From contig CM073325.1 in NCBI GenBank assembly GCA_037043015.1, forward strand, positions 1,924,501 to 1,988,500: DNA of 64,000 nt, read 5' to 3'. Shown here one piece after another: positions 32,378-44,189 of the stretch (position 1 is the stretch's first letter; every line of letters begins with the position of its first letter). The position numbers and the translations under genes are program-made. Source of the stretch: Bryum argenteum (Eukaryota > Streptophyta > Bryopsida > Bryales > Bryaceae). The notes under the pieces are model-generated. The model did no database searches. It saw only the letters and a program-made list of their open reading frames with translations, and was not told the origin of the DNA.

Positions 32378-34074
32378 CTTGCAACAATATTACTCTTCTT
32401 ATATAATATTATCGACAAGTGTAGCCATAGCGTCGCTACACCCACATTAATACTTAATCATGCCCGTCTTTGACTATTTGTCCCCGCACCCACATTAATA
32501 CTTAATCATGCCCGTCTTTGACTATTTGTCCTTGCACGATCATCCCTGCATCTGTTAAATTATCTCCAGACTGCAACTGTTTAATTATCCCCAGAATCGT
32601 TTGCATTGTCCCTAGAAACGGTTCTATAGACCTCGCAAATGTTTTTTTCTCTATTATCATCCCCGTCTCCGCTACAATCCTCTAACAACAAGTTTCTAGG
32701 CTTAAAAGTTCATGTTTCTATTATGATTAACCACTCTAGCTCTTTATCCAAAATGAAGTCATTTTTGTGATTTTTGCACAATTGGGTTTCCCTTGTTTTC
32801 CTGCACTATCCAAAATTAAGTCATTTTGCATGATTTGTGCTATTTTCCAAGATCACAAATACTTTGGAAGTTCAATATCTTAGATGTGCTACAAGTCCGA
32901 TCCCCCAATCCAATTGTTTCCCACACCGCTACAAAACTATTTGCTTTCAAAAACACCCGTTGCTCCAATCTGACTCGCGGTCCCCATGATCGTGTCAATG
33001 AAACAAACAACCAATACAAACACCCACCTTAAATATGTAGATTTTTATTATATCACCTTCAAACTTTTCTAATGTCACCTCCTCTGAGGACTACTATCCT
33101 CAAGTGTTGGCTCAAATTCATATGTTTCTGGAGATTATTGTTTTAGCCCCCCTACCTCAACCTGTACTGGCTCAAGTTGCATGTTTTCATTCTGTTGTGT
33201 TTTGAATCCACCCACCATAATACTGCCATTTTTTACAAATTACGGCCATTTTAATGAAAGTTTGACGATACTGCGGTTAGAAGAAAGTATGTATGATCTC
33301 AAGCTTTCGTGTGACCATTTCATTTTCTTTTTTGTTAAATGAGGATTTGTATGAATTTCACAAGATTCAAATTTGAGTCAAATTGGATGTTCTATATATA
33401 AGTTAGAAGCATTTGTATGGAATTATGAAGAGGTCTCAAAGCTATAGGCATGAGTTGTATGCAATTCTAAATACAAAAGACTTTTGAGAGAGGCAATTAT
33501 GTTGGCTTTCAAAGGGGAAACTATTGCAACTATTAGTACAAACACTTTCGCATAGGCGTCCACATTTTCAAAAGTTGTAGGTGATGCAATAGCTCTTCTA
33601 AATTCCATACAAAGTACCAAATAGTATGTCCTTCCATACAGCATCCATCATGGCTTTCGGATTATGATAGAAAATCATGATCCAAAACATCATATCTAGA
33701 AATTTTTTCATGTAGGGGAATTTTTTGTAAAATATTTTTAGATACTTAGAGGAACAATCCCAAAATATATGCATAAAGGGGAAGGAGGACAATCTCAAAA
33801 TATTTGCAAAAGGGGGAAAGCTAAACGTCTTACTATTATTTTGGAAGTACAAAGAAGAAGCTAGCTATTAGCTTCAATCTGCTAAAATGTCAATCTTCTT
33901 CTACTAACTTCAATATGTATTCTAGTGATGGGAAATTACTAGAAATTAACTATTCGCTCACTTATTTGAAATTATTTTACAAGAATGTTCCCCTTATTTT
34001 TGATACCACTACTAATCAAAATTTCTTGACACATTTCTTACTCGATGCACTAGAAACAGTACTAATGGGTGAAT
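32378..34074. other. Intergenic DNA with a short tandem duplication
   Basis: A 45-bp unit, 'cccacattaatacttaatc...', is duplicated at about 32441-32530. The rest to 34074 has no gene or repeat I can define; ORFs at 32826, 33423 and 33598 are not protein-like. Confidence 0.45.
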
Positions 34075-35460
34075 TTTGGCCATGAAGTTTCGAGCATGGA
34101 GGTGATTTAACTCATGCTCAATCGATTCATACACTTAATATTGGCTTAAAGAGAAAAAGAACTTGTGGACATCGCCTTCGATATGCCAGTAAGACTTTGG
34201 AGGCATCGGAGAGCAAGCATACAAGATTGGACTCATTGACGATTGATGAAAGTACAGCTCGTTGAAAAACCATCACAGAACATGGCAGTCGCTTTCTCAA
34301 TTTGGATTTTACGTGCGTCGTACGAGCAAGAATATTATAATCAACTGAACATTTCAAATCCTTCGACAGACCCATCAGTTCGTTTGTAATCGATTTTTGT
34401 CACTGGCTATGGGACATGAAGCTAGAATGCTCGCAAGGTAAGAACCGCGTTCCTTGATCAGTGATCCCAGAATAATAAAACAAAAGAAATCTTGTTCTTC
34501 TTTCTCGAAAGCTACCATGCTGGGCAAACTCGATCATGAGGTCTCTGTATCACTGGAACCCACCCCCGTTCGCTGGATCCTCGAGTAACAAAGTATCACT
34601 AAAGCTGAAGTAGAGCTGAAGTATGTATACAACCAATTCGGATCTCGAACGTGCAGGAAGAATCTTCATTAACTGATAAGTGAACATCAAAGCTGGGCAG
34701 AAGCATACAGTACGTCCCTTGAGGTGATTATCTGAGGATCACTCTTCAATAAGAGATAGATGAACAACGAAGCTGTGAAGAAGGTTAGCACAACAGTCTC
34801 ACGGGTATCAGTACATGTACCGGAACCTGCACCAACACAATCATCCATATTCGAGATTTCTAAGGATCTGCTACGATAATTATCTGTGAAGCTTGCAGAT
34901 GAGTTTTTCGTGACTGCTGAATGCTATCTCCGTTCGATCGCAGCGTGTTCCACCGATGCTTGCAAAGTGCTCTATGGACACATATAACTTCGAATCCTGA
35001 GGCAATGTTTGCAAGCTTCTTATGCTGCTGCAAGGGAAGGTGAGAAGTTGCATATTCAAGGAAGTGAAATGCAAACAGTAACTTGTCGTTTACAGTTTCA
35101 TATGCTTCCTGAAAGTTGGAGAGTTTTCCAGTTGTTTTCCCTTTTGTGTTCCAGTTGAGGTGAGTATGATGATCTAACATTATTAAGACTTGAACGTTCG
35201 GCTATTGATCGATGATTCGCCGTTCAAAAGAATCTTGTGAGGGAGTTGCTGACGTATTGAGCAAGTAAGTTTTTGGATTTGACCTATCCCTACTATGATA
35301 ACCACGAGTACGTTACCTTTTGTAATGGAAAACACAGCTCACGTATCTTGGTAGTCAATCAATAAGATTTAAACTAAGCTTCTTGTTGCAACATGGCAAT
35401 ATGCTTCGGAAAGTTGGAGAGGTCGTTCCACTTGGTGAATCATAGATCACAACATATTTC
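34075..35460 (-). pseudogene. Relic copy 3 of the multicopy gene family
   Basis: Minus-strand open stretches at 34860-35180 (106 codons; 'LSNFQEAYETVNDKLLF', 'ATSHLPLQQHKKLANI') and 34127-34375 (82 codons) are the longest survivors of this family. The order of nucleotide phrases matches the copies at 22.3-24.4 kb and 41.2-41.9 kb, including 'gaatgctatctccg' and 'tcgagcatggagg'. No initiator, splice pattern or known domain was identified. Confidence 0.5.
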
Positions 35461-36038
35461 AAGATAAAGTTTCAAAAATGGTTGTTGATACTTGTTTGCA
35501 AATGCAATTCGATCTTGTATCCTTCAGATGAATATTGTAAAATGTACCCCATGCTTTGGAGTGGTCAACTCCATGTGGTAAAATGGGGCCTTGGGGCTTC
35601 AATTCTAAAATCATAACCTCATTCTAAATAAGAAACAAATAAGGTCAAGACACCCATATCTGACCACATACCCATAATCAACTAGTAGTAGAGTATTCCA
35701 AATCCACTCACAGAAAATCTCCTTGCTGAGTAGCTATGCTTTTTAGGTTCATGATTGTATTTCTCTCAATTGATGGGTTACATTGATTGATTCTATAAAA
35801 ACTTCAAAAAAGTATTAAAAATGTAAGCTTCTTCATTATCGGTTTTAGGTGAACCTACATATCGGTTTAGTGTATGAGTAAAACTTTGGCCTTCAAAACT
35901 CATAATCATTTATATATATTGGAGAAAATATAAAAATTAAAGTTGCATTCCTTGTGATATGTATTTCTCTATGAAGGAAAAATCACTCTCCAATGATACA
36001 CCTCCCCTTTTGGTAGGATTTCTCTTAAGTGGTCGGTT
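35461..36038. other. Intergenic DNA
   Basis: AT-rich with no gene. It contains 'ggttttaggtg' phrases near 35850 and 36037, the latter being the SINE target. Confidence 0.35.
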
Positions 36039-36049
36039 TTAGGTGCGTC

Positions 36050-36567
36050 TAGATAGATAGAAACTCCGGTTCCTTTCTAAGGGGCGGGCGTGAATGAAGT
36101 GTCCGTTCGTAAAGCTAATATCCCGATGGCCACCGGACAAGGGGAAATTGGAACAATACTACTTCCAATTTTCAAGGGTGGGCACTATAACTACGCTAGT
36201 TTCTAGCCTAGTTGCTAATTCCTTGAAGATACTTGACATCGTATTCCCCCAAAGGGCTTTAAGGTACCCATACAACAAGGTCCAAAGACCCCCACAATAG
36301 TTGGGTCGACTAAAGTGGTGAGCACCACGCCGGCATGGGGAATAGAACGACCTCCTCATTGGGTGCCTAAGCCCTAACCACCAAGCGAAGAACACGTAAT
36401 TCGTTATAATGGGAATATTCAAATTATCAAATCGATGACAATTGAGCTTAAGTTGAGTCAAATGTACTCTGTGGGTACATTTAGCTCGACTCGAGCTAAA
36501 CGCCCGTTCCTCGAAATCAGTGAATGTTACCATTATAACGAATTACGTGTTCAAGGCTTGTGGTGCC
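36050..36567 (-). mobile_element. tRNA-like SINE, copy S2, with nested MITE
   Basis: Same family as 53680-54041. An 11-bp duplication TTAGGTGCGTC flanks it (36039-36049 and 36568-36578). The 3' end on the element strand is a TATC-type simple repeat. The 5' part is split by the MITE at 36390-36552. B-box-like sequence is preserved but more diverged than in S1. Confidence 0.8.
36390..36552. mobile_element. 163-bp MITE nested in the SINE
   Basis: Inverted ends of about 23 bp start GAACACGTAATTCGTTATAA and end with its complement. Comparison with the uninterrupted SINE at 54020-54030 shows AA on both sides of the insertion against one AA in the empty copy. Superfamily unassigned. Confidence 0.7.
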
Positions 36568-36584
36568 TTAGGTGCGTCGACCTT

Positions 36585-36900
36585 ATAACAGCACATAAAA
36601 CTTCGATAATAGAGTGGTTTAAAATGGAGCAAGTACATAACAGCTTGCCCATACAATAGTATCATGTACTCACTACAAACATCATAGGGTGTCACTATAG
36701 GACAACAATTTAAAAACACCAACATATCCAACTTCAAAAACTCATAACTCATTGTAAAAGAGTCCAAAAATGATGATTCCACTTGCTCTATTTGTCTACT
36801 AATTTTTCCTCATGCACAAAGGTTACTTGCACTTGTAATACCCCTATAATTACCCGTGCTGAAAATTGAGCCATTATTGAGCACCTTAATTTAACTCTGA
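36585..36900. repeat. Dispersed repeat R, inverted relative to 54150-54430
   Basis: The reverse complement of this stretch aligns with 54150-54430 ('aattttcagcac', 'tagagcaagtggaatcatca', 'gacaccctat(g/a)at'). Ends and class unknown. In both places it lies next to a SINE. Confidence 0.7.
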
Positions 36901-37050
36901 ATTAGAGGACGGATTTTGAATGAACGGGCTTCGTACTTCATACAGTTTAAGGTACAGGTAACTTCTGAATGGGCTTCGTACTTCGTACGGTTTGCTTGAC
37001 TCATATGCACACTTCTTCCGAATGGCGTTACTCTGTACATGTTCGAATGG

Positions 37051-37131
37051 GCGTACAGATAGATAGATAAAAACTCCGGTCCTTTTTCAAGGGCCAGCGT
37101 GATTAGAGTGTCTGCTCGTCAAGCCAGCGAC
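37051..37131 (-). mobile_element. SINE 3'-end fragment, copy S3
   Basis: Begins with the same ATAG simple repeat and 'aaactccggtcctttt' block as S1/S2 but diverges after about 80 bp. It is therefore a 5'-truncated copy. Confidence 0.6.
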
Positions 37132-37864
37132 CTAAAGCCTAAAGATCTGAAGTATAGTACCATAAGCTTTCTTGAAGGAAATATCTTCTCGAAGGTCAAA
37201 TATATCTTGTGAAGAACATTAACGTGCAACGGGGAAACTCTACACTGACCTTCAACGGCCTTATTTGAAATCTGTAGACAAAGTTTTTTTGAATTCAATT
37301 TTGGAAAATTCAACCGTAGGATCTAGTTTTACAACTATCTAATTGTTTTTATCATCGATTTTCTATAAGTTTCAGTGAACGGATCTTAATATTTATCCTG
37401 TCAACGTTTTGGTTTTTGCAAAAACAACATATCATTCTTCTGCAGTCGATTTTGGGCAATATTGACTTTAGGAAATGTAGACATACGGTACAATCATAAT
37501 GATTGATTTTTAGTAGATTGTTATGCCAAAATGTTTTTACAAGCGTCTTATCGTATTGTAGGTGCTACCGAAGTTAACACATGTGCATTTCATTACCGAA
37601 GTCAACACATGTGCATTCCATTCTACAGCAACTTCAAGAAATGAATCTATGAGAGTATTTGATATAGAAAAGTAACATTGTAGAGAGTATGAAGGATCAA
37701 AGCAATAAATTTTGGACATGAAATTTTGAGAGCAAGAAGTATTTGACAATCTTAGGAAAATTATGAAGAAATTGCCATCAGATTAAAAAAAATAAGTAGT
37801 GCCAAAGTTGACTATGTACTTAGACTCTTTTTTTTGTGGCAGTATATAGAGAGTGGTCAAATCT
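37132..37864. other. Intergenic DNA containing an empty host repeat
   Basis: Around 37265-37350 is a third copy of the host repeat that carries A2 and A5, here without a TTAA MITE. No gene seen. Confidence 0.45.
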
Positions 37865-38885
37865 TGTTCACTTTCCATGAACAACCAAAACAACTGCAAT
37901 TTCATCTGGCATTCTACATTACAATCTTTGACATTGTTCTGTAGTAATCATCTAATAACTCCCTTTCACGCGCTCGCATAATTGCAAAAGGCCAGGAGGA
38001 GGAGTTTGATAGGATTGCAAATAATGTTTGAAAATTGTCCAAACATACTCTATGGAATTTAGGTTTGGGGATTGAGCTGGCTACTATAAAAAAGTGAAAG
38101 GTTGTTGTAAAAACCATTTCCGGACAATATATGTCTTATGTATGGAAGCCTTATCATGGAAATGATGTTATCGAGGTTCAAGTATTCTGATCTCTCTAAA
38201 CTCAAGTACAAATCTTCATGCAAGATTGGAATATATTCCTTTGCATTTAAATACCCATCCACCTTTTGTAAATAACCTACACCTCTTGCTATCATACAGC
38301 TCCATATCATCAAAGAGCCTTCACCATGCTTCACTATTTGCTTCACCGCACTATCTAATAAGCTATTTTTGTCAATAACCCATCATCAGCAAGTCCTTTC
38401 ATCTCAATTGAAATGATTTATCTTCCTTTCATCGCTAAATACAACTCTCTTCCGATCCTCTACTTCCTCTCTTTATAAACTCTTGCAAATTTATAAACTC
38501 TTGCAAATCGTAGTCTCTCTCCTACATTTTTCTATGACAAAGAAGGCTTGGAAATCTTCTCACAAGCACTCATTCCAGCATCTCTTAAAGCAGATCGCAA
38601 AGTGCTATGACAAAAACCTACTTCTTTACTCTCTCTCAATACTTCTGCTTGTACTGCCGTTTCTAGTCTTCCAATTGTGACCAAACGCACACCACACCCT
38701 TTCTGTGAAGTAGTAAGAATCTCCGGAGCACCGTCTAACTTACTAGAGTGTCGTTTCTACCTCACTGTATTCTGTATTCACCGTACTCGTGAGAAACCCA
38801 AAGACTTTGCAATCACTCTTGTACTTTGACCTTTCATCAAAAGAGCAACAATATCTCTCACTTTGTTTCTTGAAACTGGCTTCAT
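37865..38885 (-). pseudogene. Tc1-like (DD34E) transposase relic 2
   Basis: It reads from an ATG at 38885. An N-terminal helix-turn-helix region (VSRNKVRDIVALLMKGQS ... RVIAKSLGFS) and 'VGFCHSTLRSALRDAG' come first. Then a first-aspartate block 'VVFSDERKINHF', then 'KHGEGSLMIWSCMIARGVGY' (long open stretch 38059-38346), then 'DKASIH' and 'SPNLNSIEYVW', with 34 residues between Asp and Glu. Several stops, a duplicated hexapeptide (FARVYK) and frameshifts inactivate it. A near-complete set of domains survives, but no terminal repeats were found. Confidence 0.88.
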
Positions 38886-39293
38886 CATACAAATTATAAT
38901 TCCTATTTTTCATGGTATGCTCTACAAGAAGGACGAGAAGAGAAAATCACAAAAGAAATCACAAAAAAAAGTCAAGTTTCTATCTGTTACTATCTGTTAC
39001 TCATATGAAGATCTATTACCGAAATGAAAACCAGAGAACATTTCGGTAACCTTGCACAGTTGCACACCAAGCCAATTCTTGAGTATGTTGCAAGTGTACA
39101 GTAATGATCAGAATGTTGGCAAAAACATACATATTTGGCGCTACATATCAAATGCTACATAGAAGAGGTCTGATCGAGCACTCACAACAAAGCTCGCTCA
39201 GGCTCGACCTGTAACAAGAAGTAATCAGTGACTGATTGCAGGAACCCAAAGGATTTCGTGGGAGTACGTAAGTTGCAGTAGAAGCTAGCTTAC
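38886..39293. other. Intergenic DNA
   Basis: Nothing recognised apart from a possible decayed last exon of the receptor-kinase pseudogene (minus strand, acceptor-like 'ttgttacag' near 39210). Confidence 0.35.
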
Positions 39294-40427
39294 CCTCTTA
39301 ATCAAGTTGTAGTCTTCACCTCGCGAAACTTGATCAAAAACTTTCCGGCCTGTCAGAAGCTCAAGGAGCACCACTCCAAAGCTGTACACGACGCTGGCGG
39401 TGGTCAGCTTCTGCGTGGCGAAGTGCTCCGGATCGAAGTAGTCCACCGTGCCGGCCGGATGGGTCAAGACGTGCGTTTGCAGCTCGGGTGAGTCCTTGAA
39501 GATGCTGAAGTCTGCCACCTTGGCTACCAGATTGTCCAACAAGATGTTGCTTGGCTTCACATGTCGGTGAATCACGGGCGGATCCTACACAATCAATCCC
39601 TTTCATGTAATGGATTCGGTTTGAAGGTGTACTTACGATTCTACAACTGATGCTGAAGTGCTCACTTCCATCTGAAGCAAATGAGTCTCCATGCAATCAT
39701 GCCAACCAAAGTCTGAATGGAGCGAATGAATCTTATGCAGATTGCAAAAGCGTAATATATGTGGACAAAAAGAATCTGAGATTCTTCGTTTGTTCGAAGA
39801 GCTACAGGCAGCTAATTAAGTCGACTGAGGTTCACATCCTGCCGAATAGTTTCTTCAAACTTCTACTTTTATTTGGAGCATACAACAACTTGCATCGCTT
39901 TGCTCAAGAACTCGCCCACATCTGATGCTAACATGGCAACCAAGAAATGAAATCTCTCCTAAGCAAATCACACAAGCATTGCATGAGTAAGATTATGATT
40001 CCAGGCAGCTAATCAGTCGTACTGGTTCAAGACTTACAGCTTAAGAGTGGAGGTACTCGAGGCGCCTTGAGCTATTTGTGCCGCTATTTCCAATTGCTTA
40101 CACCAGTCCAAGTACTTGCCCCCACTTTTCCCTACACCAACAATTCCATAAGTTTACGGGGAAGACCACATTGATACAGATTCTCACAACAACGATCGCT
40201 AAAGGTAATGACCACAACTTACTGAAGAGGTGCTTGTGAAGGTTTCCATTTCGCATGTACTCGCACACCAGTATCTGCTGCAAGCATCGATTCAGTGACG
40301 CATTCAAAACGAAATAGGGTTACGAATGCTACTTCGTAAGCTGGAGCTCACCTTCAAATTCTCCTCATCGCAGAATCCTTCCAGACGAACCAGAATTTTG
40401 TGGGTCCAATCTCCTCGGTAGCAGAAC
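39294..40427 (-). pseudogene. Receptor-like kinase fragment, decayed
   Basis: Four minus-strand exons with GT-AG borders can be placed: 40427-40352 (HKILVRLEGFCDEENLK), 40277-40223 (ILVCEYMRNGNLHKHLF), 40132-40038 (KYLDWCKQLEIAAQIAQG) and 39584-39294 (VIHRHVKPSNILLD ... DVxSFGVVLLELLTG type end). Together they are plant receptor-kinase subdomains IV-IX. The third exon has a frameshift before the expected 'LEYLHS' and an in-frame TAA. The catalytic HRD reads HRH, DFG reads DFS, and SDVYSFG reads ASVVYSFG. No extracellular domain, transmembrane segment or P-loop is present. It is not a working kinase. Confidence 0.8.
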
Positions 40428-41219
40428 CTACGAACACACGCTTGTAAGCATGTGATTCTCCAAGCTCCTAACGTTTAGGGTTTGAGGGTATCGAGGTGTA
40501 CCTCGTTGCGAAAATTGAAGCTTGAGCACCGATCACGGCCTGAATGCACCCCGCAAAACGACCATTCGCAGGACGATGGCTGCACATTGAAGATGCTCTA
40601 AACAACTCTGTGAAATGGTAGGCAGGGTCCATTACAACACATGGTAAGTTACTCCACTCAATTTGAATCTGACTTTTGTGCGTGATGCCTTTACTGCTAA
40701 GAGATTGCATCTATGGAAGGCATCTTGACATTCGCATATATATGAAGGTCATGTGATATCTTACGTTCTTTCATCGAGAATGGTATCTGCGGTCTTCACG
40801 TGCACACTGACAATGAAACAGCTAGCACACAATGTGGGATTCAATGTAAGAACCTTCTTTCTATTGAAAAGTTTCGAGCAAATTTCTACTGCTATTATGA
40901 CGTTTCAGCAGATTTATCCGTTCTATTTACAACTAGCGCTATCAAAATGACAAATACCGACTGCGGTATGAGTGGTCAACAATTCAATATCCGGCAGCGC
41001 GAGTTCCCGCAGTCAGTTGCACTATTGGCTATGGAAAATGACGAATGCCCTGCGATCTCAATATTACAATCCGATGTCGGCCTTCTCCCTGCTCGTCTCC
41101 GTCGTAGTAATCAAGCTTCTTCGAACGGTGGTGACTCGCTCAATTCTGGTCCATCGATAAGCCACACTACTGAAATCCTACTCCTGAGGGTGTGGTGACG
41201 GTGGATTGGCTAGCGAGCC
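40428..41219. other. Intergenic DNA
   Basis: A 132-codon plus-strand ORF (40800-41198) and a 80-codon minus ORF (40468-40710) exist but match nothing and have no supporting signals. Confidence 0.35.
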
Positions 41220-41900
41220 ACGATTTCTAATACTTCGTGTAGAGAAAACCGAACACTGAAACTAAGCAGAAGCATACTACCAGTGATTGTATCATAGTCT
41301 GTCGAGGAGTAAGCTCCAGGTAGTGATGAATGAACAACAAAGCTGTACACAAGCATATGTCCCTTGATGATATCGCATAATTACTCTTCAGTATGTGAAC
41401 ACCGAAGCTGAACAAATGTACACCATTCCCGAGACTCTCGGCGTGAGTATATAAATCACACTCATATCCATTTTCGAGTATTCTTAGCATCTACTATGGA
41501 CGAAAAAACCTCCCGGAGCTTGCTCAAAGCTATAACGTACTACTAGATGCTATCTCCGTGTGAGCTCTCTGATAAACTGCTATGTTTGCAAGGGTGAAAC
41601 CATCGGTGTACTTACGACATCGAGTTCTGATCGCCTCATGTTCCACTGGTGCATGCAACTGGCCGGACATCACTTCCAGTATTGACCATGACATGAATAA
41701 TGCTTGCTCCTGATGTTGCAAGGGAAGGTGGAAAGCTGCACACCTTATCGGGCATCGAGGAATTGAAGTGCCGACAGTTCTTGTCACACATCCCTGGCTC
41801 TTCGTATCGTATGCTTCTTGAAAGAGGAGACCCATCGCGTTCAAGTCCCGCTCAAATTGCTTAAGTACAAATCCTTTAGCATAACCTTGCTACAAGAATC
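41220..41900 (-). pseudogene. Relic copy 4 of the multicopy gene family (uninterrupted)
   Basis: Minus-strand open stretches at 41530-41844 (104 codons; 'QEAYDTKSQG', 'FHLPLQHQEQALF') and 41227-41490, the latter with a hydrophobic tail 'LVVCFCLVSVFGFLY'. They follow in the same order as the other copies. It lies immediately 3' of the kinase gene and keeps the region where copy 2 was hit by the copia element, so it documents the empty site. Confidence 0.5.
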
Positions 41901-41913
41901 TCATCTAAGTAAT

Positions 41914-43314
41914 CTAGTTAAGCAAGTAGCAGCGATAAGTCTGTTTTAAATGACGTAAAATGTGCTCAAATGTAGGCCTCTTTGAAGGCTCAGAGTCCCA
42001 ACACCGTCCAATCAATTCTTGAAGCTCAGGATCCACATGATCTGGCCATGGAGGCCTCTCACCCTGAATGACACCATCATAATCATTTGCAGCACGATCT
42101 TCAAAAGGGATGCAACCTGTTAAAACCTCATAGCATGTCATGGCATAACTGTAAACATCTGCTCCCATTGTCCATACTCCTTGAGTTGAATCGATATCCC
42201 TTTCCTTGTTTTCTAAAGCAAGAAATATCTCCGGGGCCCTCCAAAATCGAGTACCCATCACTCCCTCACAACTTTCATAATCTGCTACCAAAAATCTATT
42301 ACTATCATAGTCATAAACTTTAGGGCTTTTCAATACAAGGCAGTTTGCTGCTTTCAAATCCCTATGGCAGATGCCTTTCTCATGTAATTCCTTCATCCCC
42401 TTAGCGATATGAAACATTATTCTCACTCGTATACTTGTAAGTTGTTCTCTCACTGGTATCCTTGTAAATGGAGGAATGTTGTGTGTTTTACTTTTGACAA
42501 TTTCAAGGTCGATGGCTGTACGTAAGTCGCCCCAACATCTCTGTAAAACAAATGCAAATCGTTCATCGTGCAGTAGTGTACAACGATAGATACCACAACA
42601 ATTTTGATTCATTTTTCCATCAAAATTTGGCTTGCGTTCTGTACTTATAATGCCCCTTGTCCAAGTGCTTTGGATGTCTGCAAGAAGTTGACCACTTCCA
42701 AATACTTTCAGCACAACCCCATCAACTACACTTCCATCAGAATAGATTAATTCATGTATATTAGCTTGACCTCCACCACCAATCTTCCGCCCTACCTCCA
42801 TGTTCCCCCCAAGGTTGATATAAAAAGGGTATAACCGAATGGGTATCTCATCTCCAAGACGGAGACCATCAGAGGAAGTAGGATGTCTGTCAACAAGCTG
42901 CTGGAATTGGAGTCGGTTCTCCTCACGGATGCGCAGCAGCCTTGCGGGTGACGGACCAGATGGCGCGTGTGATGAGGCGCACGATGTAGAGGTCAGTTGT
43001 GTCCAAAGGGGTTGCGACCTCACAGCCTGGAACTCGTCCTCGGTTGTGCACTCTCTTCGTTGCCTCTGCAGCCACTCCACGCGTGCCCTCCTGGCTTCCT
43101 CCACTCTCTTGTTGTTGTCCCAGTGGCTGCTCGTCTCCGCAATCTCCAACGGCGACACCTGCTCATAGGCGATGGCTGGCACCTCGCTCGATGCCTGGAT
43201 CTCATAAACCTCTCAGCCGTTTACTGGACCGGTTCCACCATCCTTTGTCTCTGCAGATTCCGGCTCACTTCGCCTGTACGCTTTTCGCCGTTTGGAGGAC
43301 ATGGCTGCACCCAT
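41914..43314 (-). CDS. TKL-type protein kinase, N-terminal frame broken by one TGA
   Basis: From GTG 43182 the frame is open for 422 codons; in that numbering the glycine loop GRKIGGGGQANIHE is at 131-144, Lys159 is in VVLKVF, HRDLKAAN at 273-280, DYE (for DFG) at 301-303, APE at 316-318 and the conserved Arg at 402. The domain is complete and ends near the C-terminus. The same frame extends upstream to ATG 43314 (MGAAMSSKRRKAYRR...), interrupted only by TGA at 43215-43213 (codon 34). No other ATG precedes the kinase domain except that in 'GGNMEV' (residue 128). I infer the true start is 43314 and the TGA is a mutation, read error or unrecognised splice; a 30-nt GT-AG intron there would be too short. 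Likely a cytosolic or membrane-anchored Ser/Thr kinase (N-terminal MG plus basic patch). DYE is an atypical metal-binding motif but keeps the Asp. Confidence 0.8.
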
Positions 43315-44189
43315 GCTGCCTGCTTTACCAAGCGAGATCCGCCACAAGTCTTGCCTGCACAGAAAATAGATTCGATTCGAGCTCGCTAAAGGAAGCTAGA
43401 CCACAGTGCTCAGACGAAAATTTGATAGATACTAGTCCTGCAGTAACGTAAGCAAATCCGACGCAACACACACTTCACACGGCCGTGAGTCCGTTGCGGC
43501 TGTGAACACTGCTACGATGCAAGGGTCCGCCGCTCCTTCGCCAAACGCTCACGCCCAAGATCGAGCTTTCCGACTGTTGCCACGAACTAGGAGCTTGCTA
43601 AGCACTTCGGAAGGAACTAGTCCAGACGGAACCGAGGGTATCATGCAGGAATATGGGGTAGTACAATTCCATGACGCCATGCCTTACTCAGTTCTAGCTT
43701 GCAAGTTGTGCAAGGGAATACCGGAAGAGAATCCTTGACCAGCACCACCATATTCAATTAACAGTGAAATCTTCATAAGCCTTGTTTCGAAGTGAGTGGA
43801 ATCCTTAGAGCAATCTAAATAATCCTTGTGCACAAGCATGTAGATGTTCAAACTGCATACAAGATGAGTATCGAAGCAGGGGAAGAGGCTCTGAATGATC
43901 ATTCTACCGTCCCGAAATTGGGGCTTAGAAATTTCTTAATTTTCTAGTAGTGATCAAACTAGATTGGTCAGAGCATTCAAAGAATGCTTTGTGAATAGAA
44001 AGTCGGATTATATGAACAACTGCTCAGGGGCAAGCATTGAAGGTTATTCAAATATGCAGCCAGATGTACCAATACTGTGTTGCTTTCTCTCATGAACTCA
44101 TTTGCAGAAAGGTAGCGTTTACAATTCACAGATTGTTTGGATGTCAAAAACAACAATCTGAATGAAGGGCTTAAATCACGAAGGGATAT
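43315..44189. other. Kinase 5' region and intergenic DNA
   Basis: The first 150-200 bp presumably hold the kinase leader and promoter. A 78-codon plus ORF (43502-43738) is unrecognised. Nothing else seen. Confidence 0.35.

Noticed and set aside
40800-41198. 132-codon plus-strand ORF
   Set aside because: No domain, no homologous phrase in other relic copies, no promoter or splice signals.
43213-43215. In-frame TGA as selenocysteine
   Set aside because: Land plants lack selenocysteine insertion, and kinases have no such residue at this place; mutation or read error is simpler.
43185-43225. 30-nt GT-AG intron removing the kinase TGA
   Set aside because: Too short for a plant intron and no branch-point or U-rich stretch.
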